Shown here: in pieces, positions 31,518-43,533 of the stretch
Numbering within the stretch: position 1 is the stretch's first letter
Layout of the letters: the number at the start of each line of letters is the position of its first letter
Assembly (NCBI RefSeq): GCF_023343835.1
Contig: NC_064435.1
Location: forward strand, 86,708,788-86,772,787
Direction: 5' to 3'
Length of the DNA: 64,000 nt
Origin: Lagopus muta
Lineage: Eukaryota; Chordata; Aves; Galliformes; Phasianidae
Position numbers and translations under genes: made by a program
Notes under the pieces: generated by a model
Told to the model about the DNA's origin: nothing
The model's database searches: none
What the model saw: only the letters and a program-made list of their open reading frames with translations

Positions 31518-32663
31518 TCAAGCAGAGCTATATATTTTCACTGAATGATCACCGCTGTCTAAAACAACGAGGGAGTTGTCTGCCGTGTAAGTTAGTCCTA
31601 CGGGATAAGAAAGCCCGTGGCTTACTAGAGGGTTAAAGATGGGAAACTCCTCGGGTTTCCCCAGGCTTATCACAGCCTGACTGCAGACATCGGTCACGAC
31701 GATGCAGCCCTCTTTGTCAAAGGCCACAGCTGTGGTATATATTTTGGAGGGGAAGATGAGGTTCAGCCCAAAGCTATCCATCTGGCCAACGAGAGTCATG
31801 TCTGCACTGAAGATCTTCATTCGGGTGCTGCAGCCACTCGGTCCTTCAGTCTTCAGGTGCTCTATCACCACCACGGCACCCGAGCTCGGGCACACGGCCA
31901 CCCCTCTGGGGCTGGTCAGCTTGGAGCGCACCAGCTGGCACTTCTTCAGCCGCCCCGCGCCGAAGTCAGCCGTGAGGCGGAACAGAGCTCCGGCCTCGGC
32001 GTCCGTCACCATCACGTCGCACCCGGGGGTGGCGCCCAGCCCCCACGGCAGGCAGAACCCTTCTCGCACGGCCAGAACCCCCCTTCCGTCAAAGTCGAAG
32101 GCCTTCACCGAGCGGTCCCCGCCGTCGGCGACCACCACGTGCCCGTCGGCCGTGACCGCCACGCCCAGCGGGTACTTGACGTCGTTGCCCGCGTCCCCCC
32201 GCTCCCCGAACCGCTGCAGGCAGGACCCGCTCGGCCCGAAGACGTGGATCCTCTTTTTGCCGTCGTGGGTCACCGCCAGGCGCCCCGACGTCCGGCACGC
32301 CGCCACCCCCGTGGGGTTCAGCAGCGACCCCCAGCCGCCCAGCGACAGCCGCAGCCGCGGAGGAGCCGCGCCGCCGCCCGCCCCGCCGAGGACCGAGGGG
32401 CCGCGGCCGCCGGGGCCCAGCAGCTCCAGCAGCTGCAGCAGCGGCAGGCAGTCGCCGGTCTCGCTGAGGCCGCAGGGCCGCCGGCAGAAGGGGCACTCCA
32501 GGCGTCGCCGCTCGGGGCCGCCCAGCGCCTCCACGCAGCCGCGGCACAGGACGTGTCCGCACGGCAGGTTACGCGGCCGCCGCCCCCCGCCGGGGCCGTA
32601 CCGCTCGAAGCACACCCGGCACTCCAGCAGGCCCAGCTCCGCCTCGTCCGCCTCCTCCGCCAT
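31518..32663 (-). CDS. NHLRC1: NHLRC1 (malin), E3 ubiquitin-protein ligase
   Basis: Malin is a RING-type E3 ligase that works with the glycogen phosphatase laforin and controls glycogen-metabolism proteins; loss in humans causes Lafora epilepsy. This is a single uninterrupted 381-residue frame, as in mammals (human about 395). A C3HC4 RING is visible as Cys15, Cys18, Cys35, His37, Cys40, Cys43, Cys57 and Cys60. A Gly/Pro-rich linker (82-104) follows, then NHL repeats from about 110 to 378, with recognisable words such as NPTGVA, YPLGVAV, SPRGVAV and LGKPEEFP. The ATG at 32,663 has a G at -3 and +4. The frame is open upstream for another 36 codons but without an ATG, so this start is chosen. 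The 5' half is very GC-rich; the 3' end is ordinary. Confidence 0.97.
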   Translation of the reverse strand: MAEEADEAELGLLECRVCFERYGPGGGRRPRNLPCGHVLCRGCVEALGGPERRRLECPFCRRPCGLSETGDCLPLLQLLELLGPGGRGPSVLGGAGGGAAPPRLRLSLGGWGSLLNPTGVAACRTSGRLAVTHDGKKRIHVFGPSGSCLQRFGERGDAGNDVKYPLGVAVTADGHVVVADGGDRSVKAFDFDGRGVLAVREGFCLPWGLGATPGCDVMVTDAEAGALFRLTADFGAGRLKKCQLVRSKLTSPRGVAVCPSSGAVVVIEHLKTEGPSGCSTRMKIFSADMTLVGQMDSFGLNLIFPSKIYTTAVAFDKEGCIVVTDVCSQAVISLGKPEEFPIFNPLVSHGLSYPVGLTYTADNSLVVLDSGDHSVKIYSSA

Positions 32664-32850
32664 CCCCGCCGCGACCCGGCGGGCCTCAGCGGGCCGGCGG
32701 CTGCCCCCTGCGGGCCGGCTGCGGCACGGAGCGCGGAGCTTCCCCTCCTTCCGCCGCCGCCGGGCGCCCACAGACCGCGCTCGGCAGCTCCGCGCAAGCC
32801 GGCGCAGCGCTGCTGCTGCTATTCGTGCCCTGTATCGGGCAGAGAAACGG
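31900..32850 (-). promoter_or_regulatory. CpG island over the NHLRC1 5' half and promoter
   Basis: Dense CpG and GC from about 31,900 into the coding region and on to about 32,850, dropping abruptly to AT-rich sequence (aaaatataatatttatac) at 32,895. Typical CpG-island promoter placement; boundaries by eye. Confidence 0.6.
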
Positions 32851-33184
32851 GCGCAATTGCACGCGATTGCTCTTGCTGTTCTGGGAAGCCTTTGAAAATA
32901 TAATATTTATACTAGCGGCCACTGGCTGCTTTTTCCACTGCACTCAGCTATCACGTGTCCACGAGCTCCAGATAAGTCCTAGTAGCTGTCACACCTAATC
33001 TGAGAGGAGGCACTTAAACTTCACTGCCCGGAAGCAAAAATGTACCAGATGAGCAGTTCTCAGCTTCCTCTGGCTAAAATGTTACGTCTCTTTTCGGTTC
33101 TTAAAGCAGCAGTGGCCCTCAGTGGCTACGAGCAATGCTGAGAATTGTAATGGAGCCTGGTGGTGGCGCTGCACTCCCAGCACT

Positions 33185-33690
33185 GCGCTCGCTGTTGTGC
33201 CCCTCGCTACAAGAAAGACACGGAGGCCCTAGAGCACATCCAGAGAAGGGCAATGAAGCTGTGAGGGGTCTGGAGCACAAATCTTAAAGGAAGCAGCTGA
33301 GGAAGCTGAGATTCTCTAGACTGGAGGAGTGGAAGCTCAGCAGATACCTCATTGCTCTCTACAGCTACCAGAAAGGAGGTTATCGTGAGGCAGAGGTGGG
33401 CCTCTTCTTCTGGGTAACTAGTGATAGGATGAAAGGAAATGGCCTCAAGCTGTGCCAGAGGAGGTTCAGGTTGAGTGTTAGGAAAAAGGCTTTCTTCTCA
33501 GAACAGCAGTAAGGCTCTGGAACAGGCTTCCCAGGCAGGTGGTGTAGTCACCATTCCTGGAGGTATCCAGGAACAGGGCAGATGTGGCACTGAGGGATGT
33601 GGTTTAGAGGGCACGAACGTTTGGCTGGTGTTTGGACCAGATGATCTTTGTGGTCTTTTCCAACCTTAATGGTCCTATGAAATCATCAGA
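33185..33690 (+). mobile_element. CR1 LINE 3' fragment
   Basis: A long CR1 3' piece in forward orientation (agacacggaggccctagagcacatccagagaag in pieces, aggttcaggttgagtgttagg, gaccagatgatctttgtggtc), ending near ggtcctatgaaatcatcaga. It lies between NHLRC1 and TPMT. Confidence 0.85.
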
Positions 33691-34606
33691 ACATACAGTC
33701 ATCAGTCCTAGAGACTCACAACCCTTGGTCTACAACTTCAAAAATTCACATGGCTTTTCCTCTTGTGCTAGTATTACTGTCAGTACACCGCATTGTAATC
33801 ATACAAGTGTAATTGTTAACAGGTGGAGAACAGCAGACTGTGCCAGCTGCCCACTTATCTTCCCCAGCTGCCCTTGTTGGCACCACAAAAAGCAGCATTT
33901 GAACCTGAGCTGCCATGACTCTGTGCTCACAAGCTTCCCTTGGACAGATCTCCAGAGTTCTGCCCAGGCAGCAGCTGCTGGCAGTCACAGAGAAGAGACC
34001 TTAGTTATTTTTTCTTTAATTTCTGACTACATGAGCTGATAAATAGAAGGAAAAAGTACACTTTAAAACCACTTATTTATACATGGACTTTAAGGAAAGC
34101 TGTGCACAGCTGAAGGCAGAAGTCAGCTGTGAAGTCAGAGCTGACTCTGAAAGCAAAATCATCCAAAGATGTTCCACAGACATTTTTTGTATGTTGAAAC
34201 CTGCTTTAAGATTGCCCTAAAGCATTTAAAACATGAGACAAGCATAAAAGAAAGGCAGGAGCGTGCAAATAACAAACATACAGTTAGAAGAGTGGTGTAA
34301 TCAGGATGGTATTCTAAAGGTTTATAGTTAGATTATCACAGTGGAAAGAGACAATCAAAAATGAACTGCTCACCCACATCCCAGGCTCACAGTAGAAAAC
34401 TCCAGAAGGAGGCATTTCCAGAAAGAGACCCTTCCTTGTGGCAGTCAGCCCTTACATGGGGTCTAGGAGAGTTGCAGCCAGGCTCCACACCTTCTATCAC
34501 ACACCTAAATTGCCTTCAGCTGTGCTCCATGCAGTCCTTGCCTCCGGTGATCAATCAGTGCTTCAGGCCGTGACTCAACAGTTCCCATGCACAGAAGGTG
34601 TGTTGT

Positions 34607-34737
34607 TTAAACTGATTTTAATGAAGCTACAAACTTTATTAGATACATTGCTTCCAGAAAATAATCTAGTCCCCACTGCTTGTGTCTCTCTGAGAAGTCA
34701 CTGACTTTCTGAAGACACTTAATTTCACACTGGCTGC
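34607..34737 (-). CDS. TPMT: TPMT coding exon 8 (last)
   Basis: Acceptor ccttttcag; encodes [16 protein letters not shown] and the C terminus, then TAA at 34,607-34,609. AATAAA (34,635-34,640) and ATTAAA occur inside its last codons. Confidence 0.94.
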
Positions 34738-37700
34738 CTGAAAAGGAAGAAAGAACAACTAATCAAAGAATGGGAAGTCACTGAAGAAAGTAAGGCATCA
34801 GAAAACAAGATTTTATGCACAGATCTCCTGGTCCCTACTGGTGTTACACAAATCAACTGAGGAAAACTTACCTGTCTCTTTTGCACTGGGACCCAACTGT
34901 CCGTAACAATGACTCACTGTACACAGACACTTCAGAGGTCTCAGAAAGATGTACGTTTAAAAGAAGTACAATATCAAAGGATATCAGGAAGAACGTTTGA
35001 AACTAAATAGCTGCCACAATTCTAACATTATCTTTCAAATGCAATGGAGTTGTACGTTTAGCATTTCTGTAGCATGACGTTTTACTTCTCTTCTTTGTTT
35101 ACAAAAGTGCAGCAGAAACCAATATCCAAAGGCCTTATATAAAAAAGCCAGGGCAGGTGGTGATGAGGTGCAGAGACAGGTGAAATGGTCAAACAGGACT
35201 GAAGCTACAGGGCCACTATGTGCAATCCGAATCCTGAGAGGGTGAACGGATGCCAGGCAAGGAAAGAGACAGTGTCTGCCTCTCAGGTTTTCCTCATGTC
35301 TTTTCAAGAGCTGAGAAGCTGCATTGACAGCAAAAGCCTTGTGACAGCATGGCATTTATTTCCCTTATTACTGTTCTGTGACTCAATCTCTTATCTAAGA
35401 AGCAAGCAGGTGATTCCCTCACTTGCTGCAGAGGTAGAAGCACACAGTGCTGAAATACTACTTACCAAACAAGCTTTTAACTTCAGATTCAGGAACATAA
35501 AACGGTGGTCCTGGAAAGAAAATGGTGAAGCTAATCAGTGAGGAGACACGGGAAGGAGACATATCTGTAGTACAGCACCCACAGCCTCTGTGTGCAGCCC
35601 CACCTGTGGGATCCAGAAAACACCATGGTGGAACCTCAGGTAGCCTCAGGTGCTGCTGCTGTTACCTCCAGGCTGCAGTCAGGGCAGCCATGTTGTCAGG
35701 AGTTGGAAGGTCACAAACATGCCATGGATACAACCACTGTGTCCACTCAGTGCAGTGTGTGAATTTACAACAGTCCCTGTCTGTTGTAATGGCATAGTTC
35801 AAGCTAAAAGCTGAATAATGTGAGAGGGAGAGCAGTGTATGAAACTACTGTGACTAATGATAACAAGAGCTATTCTTTGAAGGATAATTATGCCCAAGAG
35901 CTCAAAAGTAAGATATCTCTTTCTTTTGAGAGGCAGTAGCTAACATAATGAAAATAATGAACATAATGAAAACCTAGACATAGTAGCACATAATAAAAGT
36001 TATAAAAGGGAAAAATACTTCATGGGTTACAGTTTCACCTCCTCCAGGCATATTCTGACCATGGTAGCAGTAAGGGGAAAGGCACAAGATGTGCAGCACG
36101 CTGGGCTGCAAGTATTGAGCAAATAAACCAAGGGTCTAAGGTGATTAGTGTACTTAGAAGTGCTGTGAGGTCCCTAGGCCAGACAGGGGGTATGATGTTA
36201 TTCTAAGCATTCACTCTTCCAGTTTCATTTCGTTGTTAATATATCTTGCTTTTCCTTCACTTGTCCTTGGCACATCTGAGTGCCAGAGGGAAAGGGTCAA
36301 GCTTCCTTGACACCTAAAAGAACCATACTGACACAATCAGCTAACAAAGCACTGTTGATAAAAAAGCAATACTAAGGTATCTACCACGTCTATCCACAAT
36401 TTGTATTACCATACATGCAAAATGAAAACATGAGCAGTGCGAAATTCTCACCGTTGTATTTGGTTGGATCATATAAAACTGTAACGAGGAGATAAGAAGA
36501 GTTTTTCTCCATTAGGGAGCTCATCAAGGTGACATAGCTAAAAGGAGATAGTCATACTTTATTATTTTGGAACAGCACAAACATTGAAGCATAGCATTCA
36601 AACTATCCACCAAATAAGGTGATGTGTTCCTGTGCAGAGACAAGTTGAACTGACCTGCACAGCAACCAAGTAGAAATACATGAGCATGAAATTCATGCAG
36701 CTCATGAAACATCCCAAGTAAAGGTTTCTGTGCACCCTCCATAAACAATCATTTCCCTCTTTTCCCACACTCATCTCAAAACTAACAGACAAAACACAGC
36801 ATTCATCTGCCATGGTTTAGAATGCAGGACCAATCTTTTGAAATGTGCCAGGTAGCCTCAAACTGAATTTGGGTTGGCTATGGGCAAGAATGGAAAAAAA
36901 TAAAGGGAAGCAAGGAGAAAACAAACAAAGAGAGGCAAGAGAAGCAGGTGGGGTGAAAAGGAAATAATAAAATTCAGATGAGACGTGCAGCTCTGCTTCT
37001 GCTGGGTTGCAGCAAACCACATATTTTCCCACCAAGAGGCAGGGCGGCTTCCTGAAGGAAGCTCACAAACAGAGAGGGCAGAGCTCTGTAGCTGCAGCTC
37101 GCCATAGAGAAAAACGTGCTTAGGTTATTTTGTTGAGTGAGAGAGAATTCATCCCCGGGTGGCAGGAGGGAACAAAAGTGTCACTGGATACATCAGGGAA
37201 AAGTAACAGCCAAGCAAATTCACTAACCGTTGCCTGTCGCATGGATTCACAGCCACCAGAGCTCCTCTGTCCCAAACCCCATCGAACTTGCCAACAATTG
37301 CACTATAGAAAGAAGAGGAAAAAGCTTAAATGCAGCAATAGGGTTACGTTATCATTATTCAGATACTTCTGTGTAGTCACAAGCAGTCTCCAGCTATCTG
37401 TGCAGACCTGGTTTGCAGATACGGTCCAGCATTTTCCAAACAACACTAACAGGCTCTTCAGAAACCCTCCCATACACTGTCCTGCTACGACAGCATGAGG
37501 TGCTGGAATTGCTCAGCATTTCCTTTTCTCTAGGGGGTGCAGAGACAAGCAGGAGGAGGAGGTTAGTTTAAATACTTTGGGGATTTGAGTCTGGGTTTTT
37601 GGCATTCGTACTCCAGTATAATCCTTGAGGCAACACTGATGTATATTTGGGATGCTGACAGTTTATGGCCAACTTCTAAAGCCCACGTATGATTTCCAAC

Positions 37701-40700
37701 ACAAGTTAGAGAAGGCACCTCCCTGCACTAGGGCTGTTGAATATGGCACACTCAGGCATTCTTAACACCTCAGTTCCCAGCTACGTGCCCAGGACAGGGA
37801 GCTGCAGTTTGCAACTTGTTTAATCTTAGAAAAGCTAAGGTAAGCTGATGCTTGCCTCAGTCTAATGCTGCCACAGACATTATTTGCCCCTGAATGTGCT
37901 GGCAGATGGCTTCAAGGACTACCCAAAGCCTGCACGTAGCCACGACTATTGGAAAATGCCTTTGTTAATACTGTGTTAAAGTAGATGTTTAGGGGTATAA
38001 AGAGCCTTGTTTCTGGTAGTTATTAAAACTGGAAATTGAAGAGTATTGTAATAATAAACTGCATTATTTTAGAAGTCTGAAATACATTTACTTAAAGAGA
38101 AAAAAATAAACAAATAAAACTTGGCAATACCATTTTGTGCACTGGGAGGATGCCTGAGTCCCATTGCATCATTTTTCTTCACTTCTCCCTGCCCTGCTGC
38201 TCATTTCATTGCAACAGCACTGCCGAGTTTCTGGCACCTAACCTAGAAGCTCCTGTACTTCCTGCTCTACTGTGATGAGACATGATAACACTGTAAATTC
38301 TCAACTTCTTTCAAAGCTTGCCAAGACTAAGCCTCTAATTTAAATAATCAGCCTTCTATAAGAAAGGAGAGTTTTAAAGAGACAGTTAAGTATAAAGTGG
38401 GGATGAGGAGGGCAGGTGACAAACTCAACCATCTGAGGCTGGGAGGCTGTTCTCTGCACAGACAAGCCTGCTCTGTGACCTCAGGAAACATTCTACTGTT
38501 TTTTTGCTCCTGATTTTTCTTTCCAGCTTGAATCTGGTCTAACTGTAATGGCAGCAGTGATTCCACGCAGACATTTCAAGTACTTTGCTCCCCACCATTT
38601 CACTGGCGACTACAGCCACGGCAGGCTGCAGGCAGCCTCACGCTGTGACCTTTCCTTGCATTTGGTCTCTGGGCTGCTGAGCCATCTGGGTGCTTCCTGC
38701 CTCTCTGTGCACTCAGCTCTCTTCTGAGGAGAACAAAGCCACGAGGAGAAGGAGGAAAAGGCACACAGCTGACTTTCATCCTAATGAACATGAGGAACAC
38801 ATCTCAGTGCCCAACTTTCAGCCTTACGTTGCCTCCTGCTACAACTTTATACAATATGCAGCACGAGAGATGGCAGTCTATTTACTACTACAATTTATAA
38901 AAATCAATGAAAAATCAACATCTAATACAGGAATTCACATACCACAGAAATCCTGCTTCATCTAGGCAATAACGTTATGAATTGCTCTCTCTGCAGAAGT
39001 TTAGTAGGTTCAATTGAAGCAGTTTTTGTTTATTTATTTAAAGCTTGGCAGCCGTAACTGCATTAGGACACACGAGCATTGTGCAATGTAACTGTTCACC
39101 ACACTTCCCAGAATTCCCACCAAAAGCAGTAATTGCTGTCACTCTTTAACTATCAGGAGGCTTTGAAATGCTTCATTCTGACAAAGGTCACCAGCACACC
39201 TGAGATTTCCTCTCATGCTTGTTAGGCATGGCGATCAAAAGGGTTTGTTAGCAGGCCAGCCTCAGCAAGAGAGAAATAAGTTCAATTTCCATCATTACTG
39301 GGTACATAGAAACTAGAGCTGCGTGTGCATTTGCAGTCCCAGTTACCTGCTGACTGCTGTAGGGAACGAGGTCTGTACTCTCACCGCAGCAGCACTCAGC
39401 ACAGAGCCCCATGTCCAGGATGTGTATCTGCCCATTTATTTTGTGAGTGACAAACCTGTGTACTGGGCCCAACAGACATGAACTCAAAATTTCACTAGTT
39501 ACCTATTTTTGGTTAATCTCACAGTATTATTCCACTGCAGTGTGACGGAAGGTATGGGTCTCACCATGCTACTTGCTACCAATTTTGGAACTGGATTTTT
39601 CAAAAACTGCAGATGAGAAACTCAAGCAGCCCCTGGGTAACCTGTCAGCTCATGGTTAGAAGGGTATGTAGGAACCAGCACAGCAAGTAGCTCCATCACA
39701 GGGGGGAAGGCAGGGAGGAAACCAGGCAGTATCTACAAAGTCGCTTTTGTATGCAGCCCATCTGTTCCAAGGCATTCACTTTTGCAAGACTGGCTATATA
39801 CACAACATTCAAAGCAAATGAAGTCAGCTGCAACAGCAAAAGTCTTAGCAACAATCCATTGTAAAGGTTAAGCCTTGATCTCCTTGCACAGCCTGCAGTC
39901 TCCAGCTATCCCAAGTACTGGTGCAGACCAGAGGACATTCCAGGACAGACTTACATCTGTGGTGAGCAGCACCAGGAGGCTTCTGGGGACAAATCAACAA
40001 GCAAGACACACTACTGCCCAAGGCAGAGCCTCCTGTGCTAGAGGTTGAGAGAGTCCCTGCACAGCTCTGTGCTCTGCAAAATCCCCCACCCACTGACACC
40101 TGTGCAGGTGCAAAGCCAGCACCAGATCTGAGAAGCGACTCCAGAGGATGCAGAGAACAAAGGGCCACAATATTTGTCAGGATTCAGTAGTGTGGGTGGT
40201 GCTGAAGTATTCTGTATTTTCCATTGTGACTTTTAACTAATAAGGAAGAAATAATAAATAAGGATATTATAGCAGTAGGAGTAATTTAGAGTAAGTTGAG
40301 CCATGTTTGTAAAGGCACTTGGAGAGTCACTGTTGGACAATATGTTACGTAGTGTCATAAACTGGGAGTGATGCAAAATACTTTAAGTCCATTTTTAAAA
40401 GTGTGTTTCATAAAGCATGGGGCACATAATCAGTGGTACAGCTTACCCACAAATATGTGAATTGCATAGTTTTGGGGAAAAGTATATTTAGTACTTAGTT
40501 AAAAGAAAAAAAACTATTCAAGGCAATATCTCTAATATTCTTTTCACTTTTGCTAAGCTACTCAGAGATCAAGTGAGGATTTCGCTTTGTAGAATCCATC
40601 AGTGAGAATGAACATAATTTGTTTTTACTGAAAAAGCCAATGTGGTTTTGTATGACTTTTAGATGACAGCTTAGAACAAGTCCATGTGAAGGTATTTGGT

Positions 40701-43321
40701 TGGCATCTTTACCTAATGGTCAACGTGACAGTTAATTTTTGTTAGATAGAGGCCATTCACATTTCTCACACAAGTTTAAAAAAGAGGTTTCTTTAGAGGT
40801 TCTGGCTCAACAGGCTGGTCCAAATAACATGATTGGACAGTATTAATCATAGAGTCACAGAATATCCTGAGTTGGAAGGGACCTGCAAGGATCATCAAAC
40901 CTAACTCCCAGCTTCAAGAAGCACCATCCAAAATACAAATCTTATGTCTGAGAGCGTTGTCCAGAAGCTCAAACTCCCCTGAACTCCAGCAATTTTGGGC
41001 CATGTTTGGTTATAAAAAATTGTAGAAAACTCCATGCATTCCTACCTGGACAAATCATAAATGCTGCAGCAGTACAGACAAATGTTTCCAGAGGTACTCT
41101 AAAATAAAAAGCAAGGGAAAAAATACTAATCAGAAACTACATCTTTAAATACATTTTACACTTAGGTGTAATGAAGGAAACCCACGAGAAACCTTTTATA
41201 CTTTGTTTTTATTTGTTTTAACTGAGGTGCCTCTCCTGATCCTTTCCATAGAGGTTCTGGCCTGTTGAGGCACGCAATTGTTCCATTTTAAAATATGCTA
41301 CTTTGTCAACTTTATGTTCAGGCCTTTTAGAGTCATTCAAAAAGCCTGAAGTAACCACGCTAAAAAGAAGAACTGCTCAGTCCAGTGCTCCCTTCCAAAC
41401 CTCAAAAGGAGAAGTGAATGACTACTGGTAAGGCAGAGGCACAAAGCAGAAGGACTTGTTTGCTCCGTTGTGCCTGCAGTACATGGCTGAACACAGCAGA
41501 CTGTCTGGCACTGCAGGAGACATACCTGCAACTTTTTGGCTCCTGAGATCTCTGGGACTGGCTCTTCACGATAAGGGAGACCCTGATCTGCAAAGAACTC
41601 CTTCAGCGCTTGCTCGCTGACATCCACGCCGACGATGCTGTGTCCCATGTCTGCCAGCCTGTGCACAGCAGAAGTCCCAAAGTTGTGTGAGCAGCTCAGT
41701 GCACCAACATCTCCTCTACACCATGAGTTCATAGAGAAATGCTGCCCAGGCTCTGGCTTCAGGATGGATTGGTGCAACTCACCTTGACTTTCTGGGGCTC
41801 TCACATTTTATTGAACACTACCCCCATGCAATCTGAGTTCAAATTAGCACCACTCAACATATGGCTGCTGAGGGCTTGAAGGCTTTTTTGGGTCCAATTG
41901 GTTATTCCTTTATTCCTATGAACCTGGTGAAAGCGAGGATGGTGAAACAGAGAACCTATGGCTGTTTGCACAAAGATGTTTTGTTGCAGGAGCCAAGGCA
42001 GCCAGGCTGTCCTGTGGCCCAGCAGTTTGGCTGATGGGGCAGAGCCTGCATGCTGCCCAGCAAGCAGTCATTGTCACAGACTGTGGTAACATGGGCTGTT
42101 GGGATTCCATGGGGAAGTGGTTCAGCTGGGGGGGTTGGTTTGTGTTCCTTCCCACCTGCGACCACATGGCCTTCTGCAGCCCATATTATTTGTTATAAGC
42201 CCTCCCTCCCCCCCAAAAAAAGAAAGTGAAAGTAAAATTGTAGAAGTGTTAAAAAAAAAAAAAACTATATTTAGCCCAAATCACTTAAATTCCCAGCAAA
42301 TGAACCGCACTGTTTCCTCCCCTCAGCCTGCCTTCAGCAGCGTGTTTCCACCAGCCACTACAGGCCTGGGAATTTCCCTTCTCCCTCCCCACACCAGTAA
42401 GGGCTTTCCAGTCACGATCCCTGCCATTCCGTACCACTTCATGTCGACTGCTTTACCACAAAGAGGGAAAAATATCCTCAGCCCACTCCTGCCATCCACC
42501 AGAAGGTCCAGGTACTTCTGTAGGAGCCTGCAGGGGAACAGAGGCATTAGGAGGGGTTGTGGGTGCTGGCACAGAGTGATGTGCAGCACGCCAGGCAGTG
42601 CCCAAACTCTTGCATATTCATAGTCAAAAATAAGATTCAAAATACAAATAAATGAATTCACCTTCCATTTTCTTAGAAAATAACCTCAATTTCTGCTAGC
42701 AAGGGACACTTTTCTGCTTGTCTCATCAGGTAACAAAGCCCATGTAATGATCCCATCTCTCGTTGGGACACTCAGAGTGTGGTTAAACTGCTGTACCACT
42801 CCTCTAGAAACGCCTTTCAGGCAATTCCCGCTGGATGATGGCTGGGTTTGCACCCTGGCCCCGTCCCCCAGCACAGTCGCTGCCCCAGGCCCCGCAGTCA
42901 GGTCCAGTCCCACCCCTCACACCCAGCAGCAGCGTGGAGTTGTCGCTTCAGCAGGCGCGGGGCTTCGGTCAAATCGTCTAAAGCTCATCGTTTAGAACAC
43001 GATTTAAGGAGTAAAGGCTCTAAACGCAGCGCGAATTGGGCGTTCTCTGCCGTTTTCAAACAAATGTAGGTGACAACAACGATTTCAGTTTCAGGCCATG
43101 TTTGTACCGATCTTTTTTCCTGCCTAAGCTCCGCACTTATTACCGAGAGCCGCTCACCCCGCCCCCAGCCCTCCGCCCGGGCCGAAGAGCGAAGCGACCT
43201 ACGGATGCCCGTGCTCCTTATGGAAGGCGGTGGCACCCGCGCTCCACTTCCGCAGCCATTCCTCTACGGACAGCACCCGCTCCCGCTGCGCCTCGCTCCC
43301 GCAGCCCCCCGGCTCCTCCAT
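34607..43321 (-). CDS. TPMT: TPMT, thiopurine S-methyltransferase (8 coding exons, complete)
   Basis: TPMT transfers the methyl group of S-adenosylmethionine to the sulphur of aromatic and heterocyclic thiols such as thiopurines in the cytosol. Eight exons, all with GT-AG borders and compatible phases, join (43203-43321, 42435-42527, 41526-41658, 41046-41098, 37228-37302, 36452-36537, 35466-35510, 34607-34737) to 735 bp, giving 244 residues (human 245). The SAM-binding motif around [13 protein letters not shown], the acidic VDVSEQ region, [21 protein letters not shown] and [12 protein letters not shown] are all recognisable. The start codon has G at -3 and +4 and lies in the shared CpG-rich promoter with KDM1B. 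The C terminus is a few residues longer than in human after the last conserved Tyr-Leu and ends in LKSV. Confidence 0.96.
35466..35510 (-). CDS. TPMT: TPMT coding exon 7
   Basis: 45 bp; acceptor tttccag, donor gtaagt. Encodes [15 protein letters not shown]. Confidence 0.95.
36452..36537 (-). CDS. TPMT: TPMT coding exon 6
   Basis: 86 bp; acceptor ccttttag, donor gtgaga. Encodes [15 protein letters not shown]. Confidence 0.95.
37228..37302 (-). CDS. TPMT: TPMT coding exon 5
   Basis: 75 bp; acceptor tctatag, donor gttagt. Encodes the conserved [16 protein letters not shown] core. Confidence 0.95.
40850..40990 (-). mobile_element. CR1 LINE fragment in TPMT intron
   Basis: catagagtcacagaatatcctgagttggaagggacc is the CR1 3' end in reverse orientation; about 140 bp. 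Confidence 0.8.
41046..41098 (-). CDS. TPMT: TPMT coding exon 4
   Basis: 53 bp; acceptor ttttag, donor gtagga. Encodes [13 protein letters not shown]. Confidence 0.95.
41526..41658 (-). CDS. TPMT: TPMT coding exon 3
   Basis: Acceptor gtgcacag, donor gtatgt. Encodes [15 protein letters not shown], whose acidic residue contacts the SAM ribose in the family, and [12 protein letters not shown]. Confidence 0.95.
42435..42527 (-). CDS. TPMT: TPMT coding exon 2
   Basis: Acceptor ccctgcag, donor aagtg|gtacgg. Encodes the SAM-binding motif [17 protein letters not shown]. Confidence 0.95.
43203..43321 (-). CDS. TPMT: TPMT coding exon 1
   Basis: Residues 1-39 plus two bases of codon 40, including [11 protein letters not shown]. 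The donor is catcc|gtaggt. Confidence 0.93.
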
Positions 43322-43399
43322 CTCCCCTCCGACGAGCCCCTCGCCGCGGCCGTTCCCAGCGGCGGCACCTGCACGGCGGCGGGGCCGGCCCGGGGCGGC

Positions 43400-43533
43400 G
43401 CCTCCCTCTCTACGCACCGCGGAGAGCGGAAGCGGCGGCGGCGGGAGGCGGGCTGAGGGCGCTCGGCGCCGGTAGGAGGAGGAGGAGGAGGAGGAGGAGG
43501 AGGAGGAGGATGGCGCTGGGGATGGCCGCGGCG
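43400..43533 (+). other. KDM1B: Candidate non-coding first exon of KDM1B
   Basis: The donor gcggcg|gtgagtgagc at 43,534 is strong. Joined to the next exon (46,533) it gives a 9-codon upstream frame (ATG at 43,510, TAA at 46,536-46,538) out of frame with the main start. An alternative donor is cccgag|gtgagc at 43,725. The transcription start is unknown, so the left border is a guess. Confidence 0.45.
43475..43510 (+). repeat. (GGA)12 microsatellite
   Basis: Twelve GGA triplets immediately before, and overlapping by one base, the upstream ATG in the candidate KDM1B leader. Confidence 0.95.

Noticed and set aside
32664-32771. N-terminal extension of NHLRC1
   Set aside because: The frame is open but begins with GTG and has no ATG; the family start context fits 32,663.
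31702-32903. Plus-strand frames of 397 and 348 codons
   Set aside because: They lie antisense to the GC-rich NHLRC1 coding sequence and are shadows of it; their products are low-complexity Arg/Pro/Ala-rich.
35035-35355. Minus frame considered as the last TPMT exon
   Set aside because: Only a weak resemblance in one KRHEE-like stretch and no matching acceptor; the true last exon with the conserved residues and correct phase is at 34,607-34,737.
41337-41804. 155-codon minus frame as a separate gene
   Set aside because: Its conserved core is TPMT exon 3 (41,526-41,658) with clean splice sites; the rest is intron read-through.
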